From positions 1 to 24,609 of IMG/VR virus record IMGVR_UViG_3300013132_000248: a stretch of 24,609 nt of DNA; one strand, written 5' to 3'. Positions within the stretch are counted from its first letter, which is position 1; each line of letters begins with the position of its first letter. Source of the stretch: a virus. The translations under genes and the position numbers were made by a program. Of the stretch, positions 1-9,182 are shown in pieces. The notes beneath the pieces are model-generated. The model was not told where the DNA came from. It ran no database searches and saw only the letters and a list, made by a program, of their open reading frames with translations.

Positions 1-2
1 AT

Positions 3-38
3 GGTGACCAATTTATATTTAAACAGGAGAAAAAATGA
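3..38 (+). CDS. Possible 3' tail of an upstream gene (partial)
   Basis: One frame stays open from the left edge and stops at a TGA (36-38) that overlaps the reductase ATG as ATGA, the coupling arrangement seen repeatedly elsewhere in this window. Only about eleven codons are visible, so nothing can be said about the product. Another frame is also open here, so the assignment rests only on the ATGA junction. Confidence 0.3.
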   Translation, partial: GDQFIFKQEKK

Positions 39-1969
39 CAGTTTCACTACCAACCGCCTACCAACAAGTTATCCATAAGACAAGATATGCAAGGTGGATA
101 GAAGAAGAAAATCGTAGAGAGGATTGGCATGAAACTGTCGGCAGATTTGTTGACTATGTAGTAGAAACTTTAGATAAACACAATAATTATAAAGTTTCAG
201 ATAAATTAGCAGAAAGAATACGGCAGGCAATTCTTCATACCAATGTAATGCCTTCTATGCGCGGCCTAATGACCGCTGGGCCAGCGCTTGAAAGAGATAG
301 TACTTGTTTATATAACTGCTCATATCTCCCAGTCGATTCACTAAGATCATTTGATGAGGCCATGTATATCCTTATGTGTGGCACAGGTGTTGGCTATTCT
401 GTAGAGTCTAAATATGTAAATCAACTTCCTGTAATTAATGAGCATTTTGAGAATTCATCTACAACTATTGTCGTAGATGATTCAAAGGCTGGTTGGGCTA
501 AGGCTTTAAGAGAACTTATTGCTTTACTTTATCAGGGACAGATTCCATCATGGGATGTATCTAATGTTCGTCCTGCTGGTGCAAGACTAAAGACTTTTGG
601 CGGAAGAGCGTCTGGACCAGAGCCATTAGAGCGTTTGTTTAAATTTACTGTAGAAACTGTTCGCGCCGCCGCTGGAAGAAAACTTACTCCATTAGAGGCT
701 CACGATATTATGTGTAAGATTGCAGAGGTTGTTGTTGTAGGTGGAGTAAGAAGGTCCGCAATGATTTCTCTGTCCGATCTAGAGGACCGAAATATGGCTG
801 CTGCAAAGTCTGGCTCATGGTGGGAATATAACGGACAGAGGGCATTGGCGAATAACTCTGCGGTATATGAATCAACTCCAAGTATGGAAGTATTCATGGC
901 AGAATGGAAGGCTCTCTATGATTCAAAAAGCGGTGAGCGAGGAATATTCTCTAGAGATGCTGCCAAAAGAATTGCTGCGGTAAATGGTAGGAGAGATGCT
1001 ACTGCCGATTTTGGAACTAATCCCTGTAGTGAAATTATCCTTAGGCCGTTTGAGTTCTGTAATCTTACAGAAGTAGTGGTTAGAGACTCAGACACCCTAG
1101 AAGACCTTTTAGAAAAAATAGAAGTTGCAACTATCCTTGGAACATTCCAGTCCACCTTTACAAGATTTAAGTATCTTAGAAAACAATGGCAGAAGAACTG
1201 TGAAGAAGAAAGACTGCTTGGCGTCTCTCTAACAGGACAATTGGGCCATAAAGTGCTTAATGGAAGTAAAGGGCAGGATAAACTTATTGAGTGGCTTAAT
1301 GCTATGAGAGAAAGAGCCGTAGAAATTAATGCTCAAATGGCTAAGGAATTAGGAATTAATCCCGCCGCTGCCATAACATGCGTTAAGCCTTCTGGCACAG
1401 TCTCTCAATTAGTTAACTGTTCTTCAGGTATGCATCCTTGGCACAATGAATTTTATGCTAGAACTATTCGTGGCGATAATAAAGATCCAATTACTACTAT
1501 GCTAAAAGAGTTTGGAATTATTAGCGAGCCCGATGTAATGAAGCCATCAGACACTACAGTTTTTACTTTTCCTGTAAAGGCTCCAAATGATGCTCTTACA
1601 AGAAAAGATCTTACCGCCATAGAGCATTTAGAACTATGGCTTACCTATCAAAGATACTGGTCAGAGCATAAGCCTTCTATTACTATTTCAGTTAAAGAAA
1701 GTGAATGGATGGCTGTTGGAGCGTGGGTCTATGATCATATGGATGAACTTTCTGGAGTCTCCTTCCTTCCATACTCAGATCATACATATCAGCAGGCACC
1801 CTATCAGGATATAACCGAATTAGAGTATAATGAATTATTAGAAAAAACTCCGAAAGATATCGACTGGACTTGGCTTTCATACTATGAAGCATCAGATGCT
1901 ACTACTGGAAGTCAAGATCTTGCCTGCGTTGCTGGGTACTGTGAGGTAGTAGATATTAATTCGGCATGA
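35..1969 (+). CDS. Adenosylcobalamin-dependent (class II) ribonucleotide reductase, single-chain RTPR-like
   Basis: This enzyme reduces ribonucleotides to deoxyribonucleotides in the cytoplasm, supplying DNA precursors for phage replication. The 644-residue protein has the class II active-site block: Asn-Pro-Cys331-x-Glu333 followed by Cys342. The 11-residue Cys-Cys spacing equals that of C408/C419 in the Lactobacillus leichmannii enzyme, with Cys331 the presumed thiyl-radical residue. Cys95 in an NCSY context is the likely partner of Cys342, and a C-terminal CX4C pair (Cys631/Cys636) matches the C731/C736 redox shuttle. It is shorter than the 739-residue Lactobacillus enzyme. No small-subunit gene is visible, as expected for class II. 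An AGGAG lies 5 bases before the ATG, and the ATG overlaps a possible upstream stop. It sits next to virion genes, which is unusual for a metabolic gene. Family is secure; mono- versus dimeric subtype is less so. Confidence 0.95.
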   Translation: MTVSLPTAYQQVIHKTRYARWIEEENRREDWHETVGRFVDYVVETLDKHNNYKVSDKLAERIRQAILHTNVMPSMRGLMTAGPALERDSTCLYNCSYLPVDSLRSFDEAMYILMCGTGVGYSVESKYVNQLPVINEHFENSSTTIVVDDSKAGWAKALRELIALLYQGQIPSWDVSNVRPAGARLKTFGGRASGPEPLERLFKFTVETVRAAAGRKLTPLEAHDIMCKIAEVVVVGGVRRSAMISLSDLEDRNMAAAKSGSWWEYNGQRALANNSAVYESTPSMEVFMAEWKALYDSKSGERGIFSRDAAKRIAAVNGRRDATADFGTNPCSEIILRPFEFCNLTEVVVRDSDTLEDLLEKIEVATILGTFQSTFTRFKYLRKQWQKNCEEERLLGVSLTGQLGHKVLNGSKGQDKLIEWLNAMRERAVEINAQMAKELGINPAAAITCVKPSGTVSQLVNCSSGMHPWHNEFYARTIRGDNKDPITTMLKEFGIISEPDVMKPSDTTVFTFPVKAPNDALTRKDLTAIEHLELWLTYQRYWSEHKPSITISVKESEWMAVGAWVYDHMDELSGVSFLPYSDHTYQQAPYQDITELEYNELLEKTPKDIDWTWLSYYEASDATTGSQDLACVAGYCEVVDINSA

Positions 1970-1982
1970 TGGAGGATATAGT

Positions 1983-4900
1983 ATGTCTTACAGCAGAATT
2001 ATTTTGCAAGACTCTGTAGATATAGTTTGGCCTCTAGACGATTTAACTCCTACTAGTTCTTATTCAAACTCTATAAGTTTTGCTAGTAATATAGCACAAA
2101 GTTTCACCGCCTCTGTGAATGTTGACAGAACAAATATTGTCAACAACCCAATAGTTTTTGGCGGAGGGATTAGTCTTTCCTTATCTAGTTCATCCGTGGG
2201 CCTATCTCTTCCAGCCATTAATAGATTCTCTGAATTATATGAAAACAAAAACTCTTGCATAGAGTTTTGGTTTAAGCCAAGTAGTTTATCTTCTGTAGAA
2301 CAGACTATTTTTAAGAAAAGGAACTATCCAAATGTGGGCCTCTTTATTAAAGATAATTATCTTATGTTTAGATATGGCACTAGCGCTAGTTATATTGAAG
2401 TATCAGCAGACCTAGACTCTTCAGATGACTCCAATCATTTAATTCTTTCAAAAAGTCCTACCGCACTTACCATGATTCTTAATGGGGCGACATACTCTAA
2501 TCAGTTGCCACAGAATTTTTCCTTAGAAAAAGACTCTAGTCACATAGATAACGATTACTTAGATTTCTATGGACCGCTCAGTAATTCTTGGGTAGTAGAT
2601 TCAATAGCATACTATTCTAATCTTTTATCTGAAAATGATGCAAAGAGACATTATGTTTATGGTTTAGGTAAAAATATTGGTCAAGATGTTTTTTATCATC
2701 GTGGTGGTAATTTATACAATCTATCTACTATCGACACAGAAAAACTATTAAAGATAAACTGGACCTATCCACAAGAATGGCTAAATTTAAACATTAGTAA
2801 TCTACGACATGAAAATGATGGGTTAAAATCTTTATACTTCTCAGATCCAACCTTCTATTCGTATGATGAAAATATTACAAAAAATAACAATTCAATATCA
2901 TTTAAATCTACTACTGGCTCTACCACCTTGGCTGCGTATATTGATGTAAAAGAACTATTCAATAAAATAGATTCTGGGCAGAGCCCCCTATTTGTAAAAA
3001 TAAAACTTGACGGTCCATTGCCTAAAGAAAATTCTTCTCAAAGAGTTTTAACATACGGTATAACTCCAGATAAAGAAATTATGTACTTTGATTTATATAA
3101 CAATACTGGATCTTATCAGTTTAAGGTGCAGGCGTTTGATTTTTCTACAGAGTTTAATGTTATTGATGCAGAATCTCAACCAGATATTTTTATTGGACTC
3201 TCTTTTTCCAATAAATCATTATTTTATTTTTCTCAAACTGGATCACCTGTTTACACCGCATCATTTAATTATTATGATGCCTTTGGCTTTGGATTAGACC
3301 CTCTTATAAATTATTTCCCACCAGCATCCAATGCAGTAATTAGGGTCGGCAGTAGATTGCTATATGACAATAATAATTTTTCTGAAAATATTCCAGGCAT
3401 AGAACAGTTCTATGGAACATTTAAAAAATTATTTGTGTACGACCCTTCATTTTCAGCATCTATTAATTTCTCACATTTAGATTCATACAATAACTCAAAA
3501 TATCAAATATCATACGATAGTCAATTTAAAAGATTTAAAACATTCTCTTACGGCAACGCTAATTTTAATATGTATGGTATTGATATGGCTGAATTTATAG
3601 ATGACTCAACACAAACAATAGGGGCTAATGTTATTAATTTTGGATATCCAGATATTCAATCATCATCACAGGTTCAGTTATTTGTTACACATTTAAACTA
3701 CAGCGGAAGCGTTATTTATCCAAAAACCTTACTGGGCCAGAATAACTTTTTAAGTTTTATAAATAATAAAAATCTATCAGGCACATACCTCAAGTTTGAT
3801 ATAGATATCAGAGCAAATGATGCCTCATATTATCCACCTAAAATTAAATATTTTAATTTAGAAACATATAAAAATAACAATGGCAGGGTAAGCCTGAGAG
3901 ATGATTCTGGATCTAGATATACTTTACATCCATCTGCTGCATCAACTGTATACTTGCCAGAAATAAAAAGAACTCCAACGGTGTATCTTACAGATAATTC
4001 TGGAATAAAACTTAATGACTCCATTGTAGAGTTTACAGAGAATATATCCCCTAGGCCATTAGATCCAAGAACAATAGAAGGGTTAGTTATTTGGCTAGAT
4101 TCTAGGTTTGTTAATGGTTTAGATTCAATAAACCCAATAGACGATTCTAAAGTAACAGTATGGAAAGATCTTTCTGGCAATAACTTTGATGCAGTTCAGC
4201 CAGATTCTGCCTCTGCACCAACATTTAGAATACAGTCTTTAAATATTCTTACTAACAATCAAGGTAATGGCGGAGAAGATGGCTCTATAAATAATATTTT
4301 ATCAATTAACTGCTCCGCTTCACCATCTCCAGAAGGTGCTGTGCAAGGATTAAGAGGAATCAAAATTACTCCAAACGGCTCCTCAACCAATTCCTATATT
4401 GATCTAGGGAGAAATACTGCATCATTTACTTTAGCGCCTAATCAATCATATAGCGTCGTAGGATCTATAAAAATGCTAAGACCTCAAACAGCATCATATC
4501 TTCATTCAGATTCTAGAAAAATTGTTGTTTATACCACTGATGGCACTACTGAAACATTTACAGCATCTACTTCTGCCGCCTCAAATTCTGCTAGCACTAC
4601 TAACCTGTATGCTGAATTTATTACTGCGTCAAATGTAATTGGAGCAAGTATTAGGTGTTATAACGGATCATTTAGTGTAGATGATGTAGTTTACTGGGAT
4701 AATATCGCTGTATATCCAAGACAAAGTGGATCTTATGTAAATGAGTGGAAGATTCTATTAACATCAGATAGCGACTCACCAATTATTAAATTTAATAAAA
4801 TATCTAGTTTAATTTCATCTGCATCTGCTGGACCAATAATGTCTATGTATACTGTTTCTAGACAATTTCAAAATGGATCTAATAATGTTTTATCTTTAAG

Positions 4901-5057
4901 TATTATATCTGGCTCTTATAGCCCATCCTATATTCAACTTGGATCTGCAAGTTCTTTTGTAGACTACTCCTCAGTAGTAATATTCAATGGAGAACTAAGT
5001 AATTCAAATAAAATGTTAATAGAAGATTGGTTAAAAGAGTCATTTAATATCAACTAG
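1983..5057 (+). CDS. Large LamG-like/carbohydrate-binding tail appendage protein
   Basis: A 1024-residue Ser/Asn/Tyr-rich beta protein, probably part of a tail appendage that touches the host surface. Residues about 55-225 look like a concanavalin A/LamG jelly roll (IEFWFKPSS strand, later SIAYYSNLLSENDAKRHY, the usual closing strand and helix). A second such domain begins at residue 699 (EGLVIWLDSRF, then VWKDLSGNNFDAVQ) and closes at the C-terminus (VIFNGELSNSNKMLIEDWL). Between the halves of this second domain, at about 785-921, sits a carbohydrate-binding-module-like segment with a VDDVVYWDNIAVYP strand. The middle (about 240-690) is beta-rich and not recognised. No signal peptide or membrane segment is seen. 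The ATG follows GGAGG by 7 bases. Virion location is inferred from domain types and neighbours. Confidence 0.8.
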   Translation: MSYSRIILQDSVDIVWPLDDLTPTSSYSNSISFASNIAQSFTASVNVDRTNIVNNPIVFGGGISLSLSSSSVGLSLPAINRFSELYENKNSCIEFWFKPSSLSSVEQTIFKKRNYPNVGLFIKDNYLMFRYGTSASYIEVSADLDSSDDSNHLILSKSPTALTMILNGATYSNQLPQNFSLEKDSSHIDNDYLDFYGPLSNSWVVDSIAYYSNLLSENDAKRHYVYGLGKNIGQDVFYHRGGNLYNLSTIDTEKLLKINWTYPQEWLNLNISNLRHENDGLKSLYFSDPTFYSYDENITKNNNSISFKSTTGSTTLAAYIDVKELFNKIDSGQSPLFVKIKLDGPLPKENSSQRVLTYGITPDKEIMYFDLYNNTGSYQFKVQAFDFSTEFNVIDAESQPDIFIGLSFSNKSLFYFSQTGSPVYTASFNYYDAFGFGLDPLINYFPPASNAVIRVGSRLLYDNNNFSENIPGIEQFYGTFKKLFVYDPSFSASINFSHLDSYNNSKYQISYDSQFKRFKTFSYGNANFNMYGIDMAEFIDDSTQTIGANVINFGYPDIQSSSQVQLFVTHLNYSGSVIYPKTLLGQNNFLSFINNKNLSGTYLKFDIDIRANDASYYPPKIKYFNLETYKNNNGRVSLRDDSGSRYTLHPSAASTVYLPEIKRTPTVYLTDNSGIKLNDSIVEFTENISPRPLDPRTIEGLVIWLDSRFVNGLDSINPIDDSKVTVWKDLSGNNFDAVQPDSASAPTFRIQSLNILTNNQGNGGEDGSINNILSINCSASPSPEGAVQGLRGIKITPNGSSTNSYIDLGRNTASFTLAPNQSYSVVGSIKMLRPQTASYLHSDSRKIVVYTTDGTTETFTASTSAASNSASTTNLYAEFITASNVIGASIRCYNGSFSVDDVVYWDNIAVYPRQSGSYVNEWKILLTSDSDSPIIKFNKISSLISSASAGPIMSMYTVSRQFQNGSNNVLSLSIISGSYSPSYIQLGSASSFVDYSSVVIFNGELSNSNKMLIEDWLKESFNIN

Positions 5058-5065
5058 GATATAAT
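5057..5065 (+). promoter_or_regulatory. -10 box for a leaderless start
   Basis: TATAAT at 5060-5065 ends exactly 6 bases before the ATG at 5072. Transcription starting about 7 bases after the box would begin at the A of the ATG. No -35 box and no Shine-Dalgarno sequence are visible, which fits a leaderless mRNA. Confidence 0.6.
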
Positions 5066-5071
5066 ACATAT

Positions 5072-5548
5072 ATGGCTATTCCACCTATTAGACAGCATGG
5101 ACAATCAGGACATTTACAAGATCATAATGATTTAAGAAATACCTTAAATACGCACGACGGGTATTTAGATCAAGGTGTAAAAACTACTGACTCCCCTGAA
5201 TTTGGCGGGATAAAATTTGGTGAAACATTTCATTCTTCTGCCGTTATTAATATAAGCACTAATATATTAATAACGATAGATTCATTTTCTGCTAGTGCCT
5301 ATAGAAGCGCAGAATATAATATACAAATAAGTCAAGGGACTAAGTATACAAATTTAAAGTCTACAGTCCTTCATGATAGTACAAATGCGGGTATATCAGA
5401 GTATGGGAAAGTAGAGATGGGCGGTAGTATCCCGTATACTATATCCGCTGATATTTCTGGGCCTAATGTTTTGCTTTCATGCACCATATCAGATGGAGAT
5501 GTTTCTTCAGCAGTAGTCAAGTTTTTTAGAACAATAATAAACTTATAA
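5072..5548 (+). CDS. Small tail-fibre protein with shared C-terminal beta domain
   Basis: A 158-residue protein. The N-terminus (GQSGHLQDHNDL) resembles the short His-Asn attachment motif found at the front of some phage fibre proteins. The C-terminal half, about residues 55-158, aligns by eye with the last ~105 residues of the next fibre gene: Ile-Asp-x-Phe, then EYNIQISQGTKYT against EYFVQAKQATKMT, then SEYGK against SEYSI, and a final Arg-Thr-x-Ile-Asn. A shared trimerisation or receptor domain is likely. It has its own -10 box and appears to be translated without a leader. The exact role in the tail is unknown. Confidence 0.7.
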   Translation: MAIPPIRQHGQSGHLQDHNDLRNTLNTHDGYLDQGVKTTDSPEFGGIKFGETFHSSAVINISTNILITIDSFSASAYRSAEYNIQISQGTKYTNLKSTVLHDSTNAGISEYGKVEMGGSIPYTISADISGPNVLLSCTISDGDVSSAVVKFFRTIINL

Positions 5549-5557
5549 TGATATAAT
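5549..5557 (+). promoter_or_regulatory. Extended -10 promoter TGATATAAT
   Basis: TG at 5549-5550, one base, then TATAAT at 5552-5557: an extended -10 element in the short gap after the 5072 gene. The expected transcription start near 5564 gives a leader of about 27 bases containing a GAGG ribosome site before the ATG at 5591. The identical nine bases recur at 8818-8826. Confidence 0.6.
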
Positions 5558-5590
5558 TTTATTACAAATTCATTTCTTGTGAGGTTACTT

Positions 5591-7279
5591 ATGGCTACTG
5601 TAAATAAAGACTTTGTTGTTAAGAATGGAGTTGTTGCTGGCGGTACTGTTCAAGGAACCCAGATAATATCAACAACATCCTCTCTTCCACCATTTACAAT
5701 AACCTCATCTGCTAATGTAGCCAATCTTAGTGCAGATCTTTTAGATGGACAGCATTCTGGATACTTCCTTGATTGGACAAACACTACAAATAAGCCAGAT
5801 CCTACTATATCCTTCTATCTCGCGGGAGCCTTGACTGGATCAGGTACAGTCACACTTAATGATTTAGGCAGCGCTTCTCTAGTAATTTATGATGCTGGAG
5901 TAGTTGCAGACAGCGTTACTTTAGGAATTGAAACTTTTGGCGATTATGTAGAATCTATTAAAGCGGGTACAGGCGTAACAGTTAGCCATACTTCAGGTGA
6001 AAGCGCAAGCCCAACCATTTCTATTGGTCAAAATGTTTCCATTGGAGCAAGCGTCACATTTGCTAATATTACTTTAGGTCAGACTTCTGGAGCCCCAATA
6101 ATTGTTTCTTCCTCCTCCCTGATTTCTAATCTTAACTCTCAGTATTTAGGGGGGTATACAGTAGATGAACTTATTAGTATGGGTGGGGTTCAGTCTGTTA
6201 CTGGCACAGCAAATGAAATAACAGTTTCTGCATCTACAGGAAATGTACAGGTTGGGCTCCCAGACAACGTTAGTATTGCTGGCTCTCTTACTGTTGGAGA
6301 AAATCTTATTGTTACTGGTTCAACAGTCGTTGTTAATAGCACAGTAGTCACCATTGATGATCCTGTATTTACCTTAGGTGGAGATACTGCTGGAGTAGAC
6401 GACAATAAAGACCGTGGTATCGAATTTAAATGGAACGATGGGTCCAGCCCAAAGGTAGGCTTCTTTGGTTTTGATGAGTCATCTGGCAAGTTTACCTTTA
6501 TTCCTGATGCTACAAACTCTTCTGAAATATTTAGTGGCACAAAGGGCACTCTTGACGCTAATGTTGAATGGGCTGATATTCTTAGTAAGCCAGACCCATC
6601 TCTTACATTACTTGGTGATGTAAGTGGTAATGCTACATTTACAGATCTAGGCTCTGCATCACTTACTGTTACAGTAGAAAAAGATTTCAATCTAGTATTC
6701 ACTGGTGATGTAACTGGATCTGGTACTGTATCCAACCTTGATAGTGCAAGTATCACTCTTACTATTTCCGCCGACTCTATTTCCTTAGGAACAGATACTA
6801 CAGGGAACTATGTTGATGGTATTTATGGGACACCTAATCAAGTAATTGTCGCAGGCTCGGGGGTAGAAAGTGCGTCTGTAGTACTTAGCCTACCTCAAAG
6901 CATTGCTACTACATCTACCCCAACTTTTGCTGGAGTAAATGTAGCCAATGGATCTGTAACATCATCTTCAGTTACACTTACTGCAAATAGTACTCCTACT
7001 ACTATAGATACTTTTGCAGTATCATCTATCACTACAGTAGAATATTTTGTGCAGGCCAAGCAAGCAACTAAGATGACTGCAACAAAGGTCACTGTCATGT
7101 GGGACGGTACAGATGTTTTGGTCTCTGAATACTCTATAATTGATTCTGCGGCAGGAGCAGCAAACCTTACATTTACTGCAAGTGAGTCTGGTGGAACTGT
7201 GTCGTTCACAGCATCTTCTCCAGACGCAGCATCTACAAATATCGCTGTAAAGGTTGTAAGAACTGCTATAAACGCATAA
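5591..7279 (+). CDS. Modular tail-fibre protein
   Basis: A 562-residue fibre protein dominated by Ser, Thr, Gly and Val. I start it at ATG 5591, which has GAGG 6 bases upstream; an in-frame GTG at 5579 would remove that site. The N-terminus (MATVNKDFVVKNGVVAGG) closely resembles that of the next gene, probably the baseplate-anchoring end. Inside are repeats of a 'GdvtGSGTv..DLgSASlt...LGtdT.GnYV' unit (starting near 5830, 6610 and 6700), a LDGQHSGYF motif, and an IDDPVFTLGG...DRGIEF...GFFGFDESSGKF module known from fibres of many phages. The last ~105 residues repeat the C-terminal domain of the 5072 gene. No chaperone or peptidase domain is visible. Confidence 0.85.
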   Translation: MATVNKDFVVKNGVVAGGTVQGTQIISTTSSLPPFTITSSANVANLSADLLDGQHSGYFLDWTNTTNKPDPTISFYLAGALTGSGTVTLNDLGSASLVIYDAGVVADSVTLGIETFGDYVESIKAGTGVTVSHTSGESASPTISIGQNVSIGASVTFANITLGQTSGAPIIVSSSSLISNLNSQYLGGYTVDELISMGGVQSVTGTANEITVSASTGNVQVGLPDNVSIAGSLTVGENLIVTGSTVVVNSTVVTIDDPVFTLGGDTAGVDDNKDRGIEFKWNDGSSPKVGFFGFDESSGKFTFIPDATNSSEIFSGTKGTLDANVEWADILSKPDPSLTLLGDVSGNATFTDLGSASLTVTVEKDFNLVFTGDVTGSGTVSNLDSASITLTISADSISLGTDTTGNYVDGIYGTPNQVIVAGSGVESASVVLSLPQSIATTSTPTFAGVNVANGSVTSSSVTLTANSTPTTIDTFAVSSITTVEYFVQAKQATKMTATKVTVMWDGTDVLVSEYSIIDSAAGAANLTFTASESGGTVSFTASSPDAASTNIAVKVVRTAINA

Positions 7280-7305
7280 TAATTTAAACGAGGGGATAGG
7301 GAACC

Positions 7306-8811
7306 TTGGCTACGCAAAATAAAGACTTTAAGGTTAAAAACGGCCTAATTGTCGGTAACTCTACTAACCTTGTCAACTACACCTCTGCATCCCCCTCAAA
7401 TCCATTTCTTGGACAACTTTGGATTGATGAGCCATCATTATATGCATGGTCTGGCTCTGCCTGGACATTAGTTGGTGATGGCAATTCTGGAGGAGGCGGC
7501 GGAACAGCATCAGGAACTCCATTAAATATACCTAATACATTAGTTTCTAGAAGTGCTAGCGGATCATTTCAAATAGGGGCAGTTGATTTTCATACCGCCT
7601 CACCTACTGCTGACGCTATAGGCAGAATGACATGGAATGATGGAGAGGGTACTTTAAACTTAGGCCTTAAAGGTGGAAATGTTAATTTACAAATAGGTCA
7701 AGAAGAAATTGCTCTGTGTTATAACGGAACTGGATCAACTTTAGTTGACGGTCAAGTTGTTAGAATTGTTGGAGCCCAGGGGCAAAGACCAGAAATCGCT
7801 TTAGCAACAGCAGCGAATGAGGCGGGGTCATCAAAAACATTTGGTCTAGTTACAGAAACAATATTAGATGGACAAGAAGGCTATGTCGCTACATTTGGAA
7901 TAGTTAATAACATAAATACTTCTGCGTTTTCTGAAGGTGATGCTTTATGGCTATCTGCTAGTGCTGGAAAATTTACTAATGTAATGCCCACCCAGCCATA
8001 TCATGGTGTATTTATTGGATATTGTCTAAAAAGCGCTCCATCTTCTGGAAGGGTCTTTGTTAAAATTCAGAATGGATATGAACTTAACGAACTTCATAAT
8101 GTTTTAATCACTTCATTAACAGATAAACAAATTCTTTCATATAATCAGTCAGCAAGTTTATGGGTTAATAAAAATCTTGCTACCGCTATTACAGAAGTAG
8201 ACGGACCAGGATCAGGTATAGATGCTGATTTATTTCATGGATTTGAACCATCATTTTTTGTAAATACATCTTCTGCTGTACAAGAAAAAACAGGAAACTT
8301 TACTTATCACGGCACATTAACTGTAAATGAACTAGTCATATCTGGAAGTGCTTTAACAATAAGTACTGCAAACGTTGCTGTAGAAGATTCTGTACTTCAT
8401 TTAGCGAATGAGCAATATAATTCAGATGGGCTTGACATTGGTTTTTTTGGATCTTATGGAGATTTAACAACAACATCTGCAAATCATTACCATGTATCTT
8501 TTGCTAGAGATGCTTCACAAAATAAATGGAAACTTCTTTCTAAAAGCCCCGCTCCTGTCAACAATGTTTTTGATTATTCAGACCCAAATATAGAGTTTGG
8601 TGTTTTACAAATTGCGGCACTAGAAGTTTCTTCAAGTGTGGTTGTTACAAACTTTAATGCTGATATGTTGGACGGATACCATGGAGAGCATTTTCTTGGT
8701 GCAGCAACAGCATCTACAACATATTTAACTAAAGCAAATGCATCTGCTACATACGTTACTCAACAAGAATTTAACAATCTAAAGATTGCAACCATTATGG
8801 GAATTTACTGA
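7306..8811 (+). CDS. Modular tail-fibre protein, TTG start
   Basis: A 501-residue fibre protein. No ATG precedes the conserved N-terminus. TTG at 7306 gives MATQNKDFKVKNGLIVGN, which matches the start of the previous fibre gene, so the start is well supported; a GAGGGGATAGGG stretch lies just upstream. Residues about 130-250 form a module with repeated beta strands (EGDALWLSASAGKFTN, GVFIGYCL). A later VEDSVLHLANEQY...GLDIGFFGSYGD module is a diverged version of the one in the 5591 gene. MLDGYHGEHFL near the end echoes its LDGQHSGYF. It probably assembles as a homotrimer in the tail appendage complex. Receptor is unknown. Confidence 0.82.
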   Translation: MATQNKDFKVKNGLIVGNSTNLVNYTSASPSNPFLGQLWIDEPSLYAWSGSAWTLVGDGNSGGGGGTASGTPLNIPNTLVSRSASGSFQIGAVDFHTASPTADAIGRMTWNDGEGTLNLGLKGGNVNLQIGQEEIALCYNGTGSTLVDGQVVRIVGAQGQRPEIALATAANEAGSSKTFGLVTETILDGQEGYVATFGIVNNINTSAFSEGDALWLSASAGKFTNVMPTQPYHGVFIGYCLKSAPSSGRVFVKIQNGYELNELHNVLITSLTDKQILSYNQSASLWVNKNLATAITEVDGPGSGIDADLFHGFEPSFFVNTSSAVQEKTGNFTYHGTLTVNELVISGSALTISTANVAVEDSVLHLANEQYNSDGLDIGFFGSYGDLTTTSANHYHVSFARDASQNKWKLLSKSPAPVNNVFDYSDPNIEFGVLQIAALEVSSSVVVTNFNADMLDGYHGEHFLGAATASTTYLTKANASATYVTQQEFNNLKIATIMGIY

Positions 8812-8817
8812 TATGAA

Positions 8818-8826
8818 TGATATAAT
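8818..8826 (+). promoter_or_regulatory. Extended -10 promoter TGATATAAT of the adhesin/modification operon
   Basis: TG at 8818-8819, one base, then TATAAT at 8821-8826, identical to 5549-5557. The expected start near 8833 leaves a leader of about 14 bases that holds a strong AAAAGGAGG before the GTG at 8847. I see no comparable intergenic promoter until 19025, so this may drive the whole 8847-19017 unit. Confidence 0.6.
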
Positions 8827-8846
8827 TTATAGAAAAGGAGGTTTAG

Positions 8847-9182
8847 GTGTCAACTTATAATCTTAAGGAACTAGTTCCTGCTAGACCTCTTCCTAGTTCT
8901 GCCAGTGTTCTGTATACAGTCCCCGCGCTGACTCAAACGGTAGTTAGACAGATAATTCTTGGAAATACTACAGCCACAGACCTTACCGCAACAATTTACT
9001 TTGTACCAGATGCAGGAACTCCGTCTACGTCTAACTCAATGTTTCCAGAAGTTATTATTCAGGCAAATAGTGCAGTAACCATAGATATTGCCAGCGTTCT
9101 GCCAATTGCCTCATCTATACATGCCAAAGCAAGTGCTTCTGCCTCTATAAACATTCATATATCTGGAGTAGAGGTAGGTTAA
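8847..9182 (+). CDS. Small virion-like beta protein
   Basis: A 111-residue protein starting at GTG, with AGGAGG ending 6 bases upstream. It has alternating beta strands and an Ile/Val/Ala-rich pattern (VLYTVPALTQTVVRQI, then TIYFVPDAG, then SIHAKASASASINIHISGVEV). This resembles small structural proteins often encoded among phage fibre genes; the role (decoration, collar or fibre base) is not determinable. Its TAA overlaps the ATG of the glycine-rich adhesin by one base (TAATG), so the two are translationally coupled. Confidence 0.6.
   Translation: MSTYNLKELVPARPLPSSASVLYTVPALTQTVVRQIILGNTTATDLTATIYFVPDAGTPSTSNSMFPEVIIQANSAVTIDIASVLPIASSIHAKASASASINIHISGVEVG

Noticed and set aside
3830-4180. 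Minus-strand open frame within the 1024-residue appendage gene
   Set aside because: Fully inside a well-supported gene with recognised domains and without its own start signals.
5579-5590. GTG at 5579 as an earlier start of the fibre gene
   Set aside because: It adds only MRLL and covers the GAGG ribosome site; ATG 5591 gives the N-terminus conserved in the next gene.
6190-6756. Long open frame on the minus strand opposite the fibre gene
   Set aside because: The predicted protein is low-complexity Ser/Thr/Val/Pro and mirrors the codon pattern of the + strand fibre gene; there is no ribosome site or neighbouring minus-strand gene.
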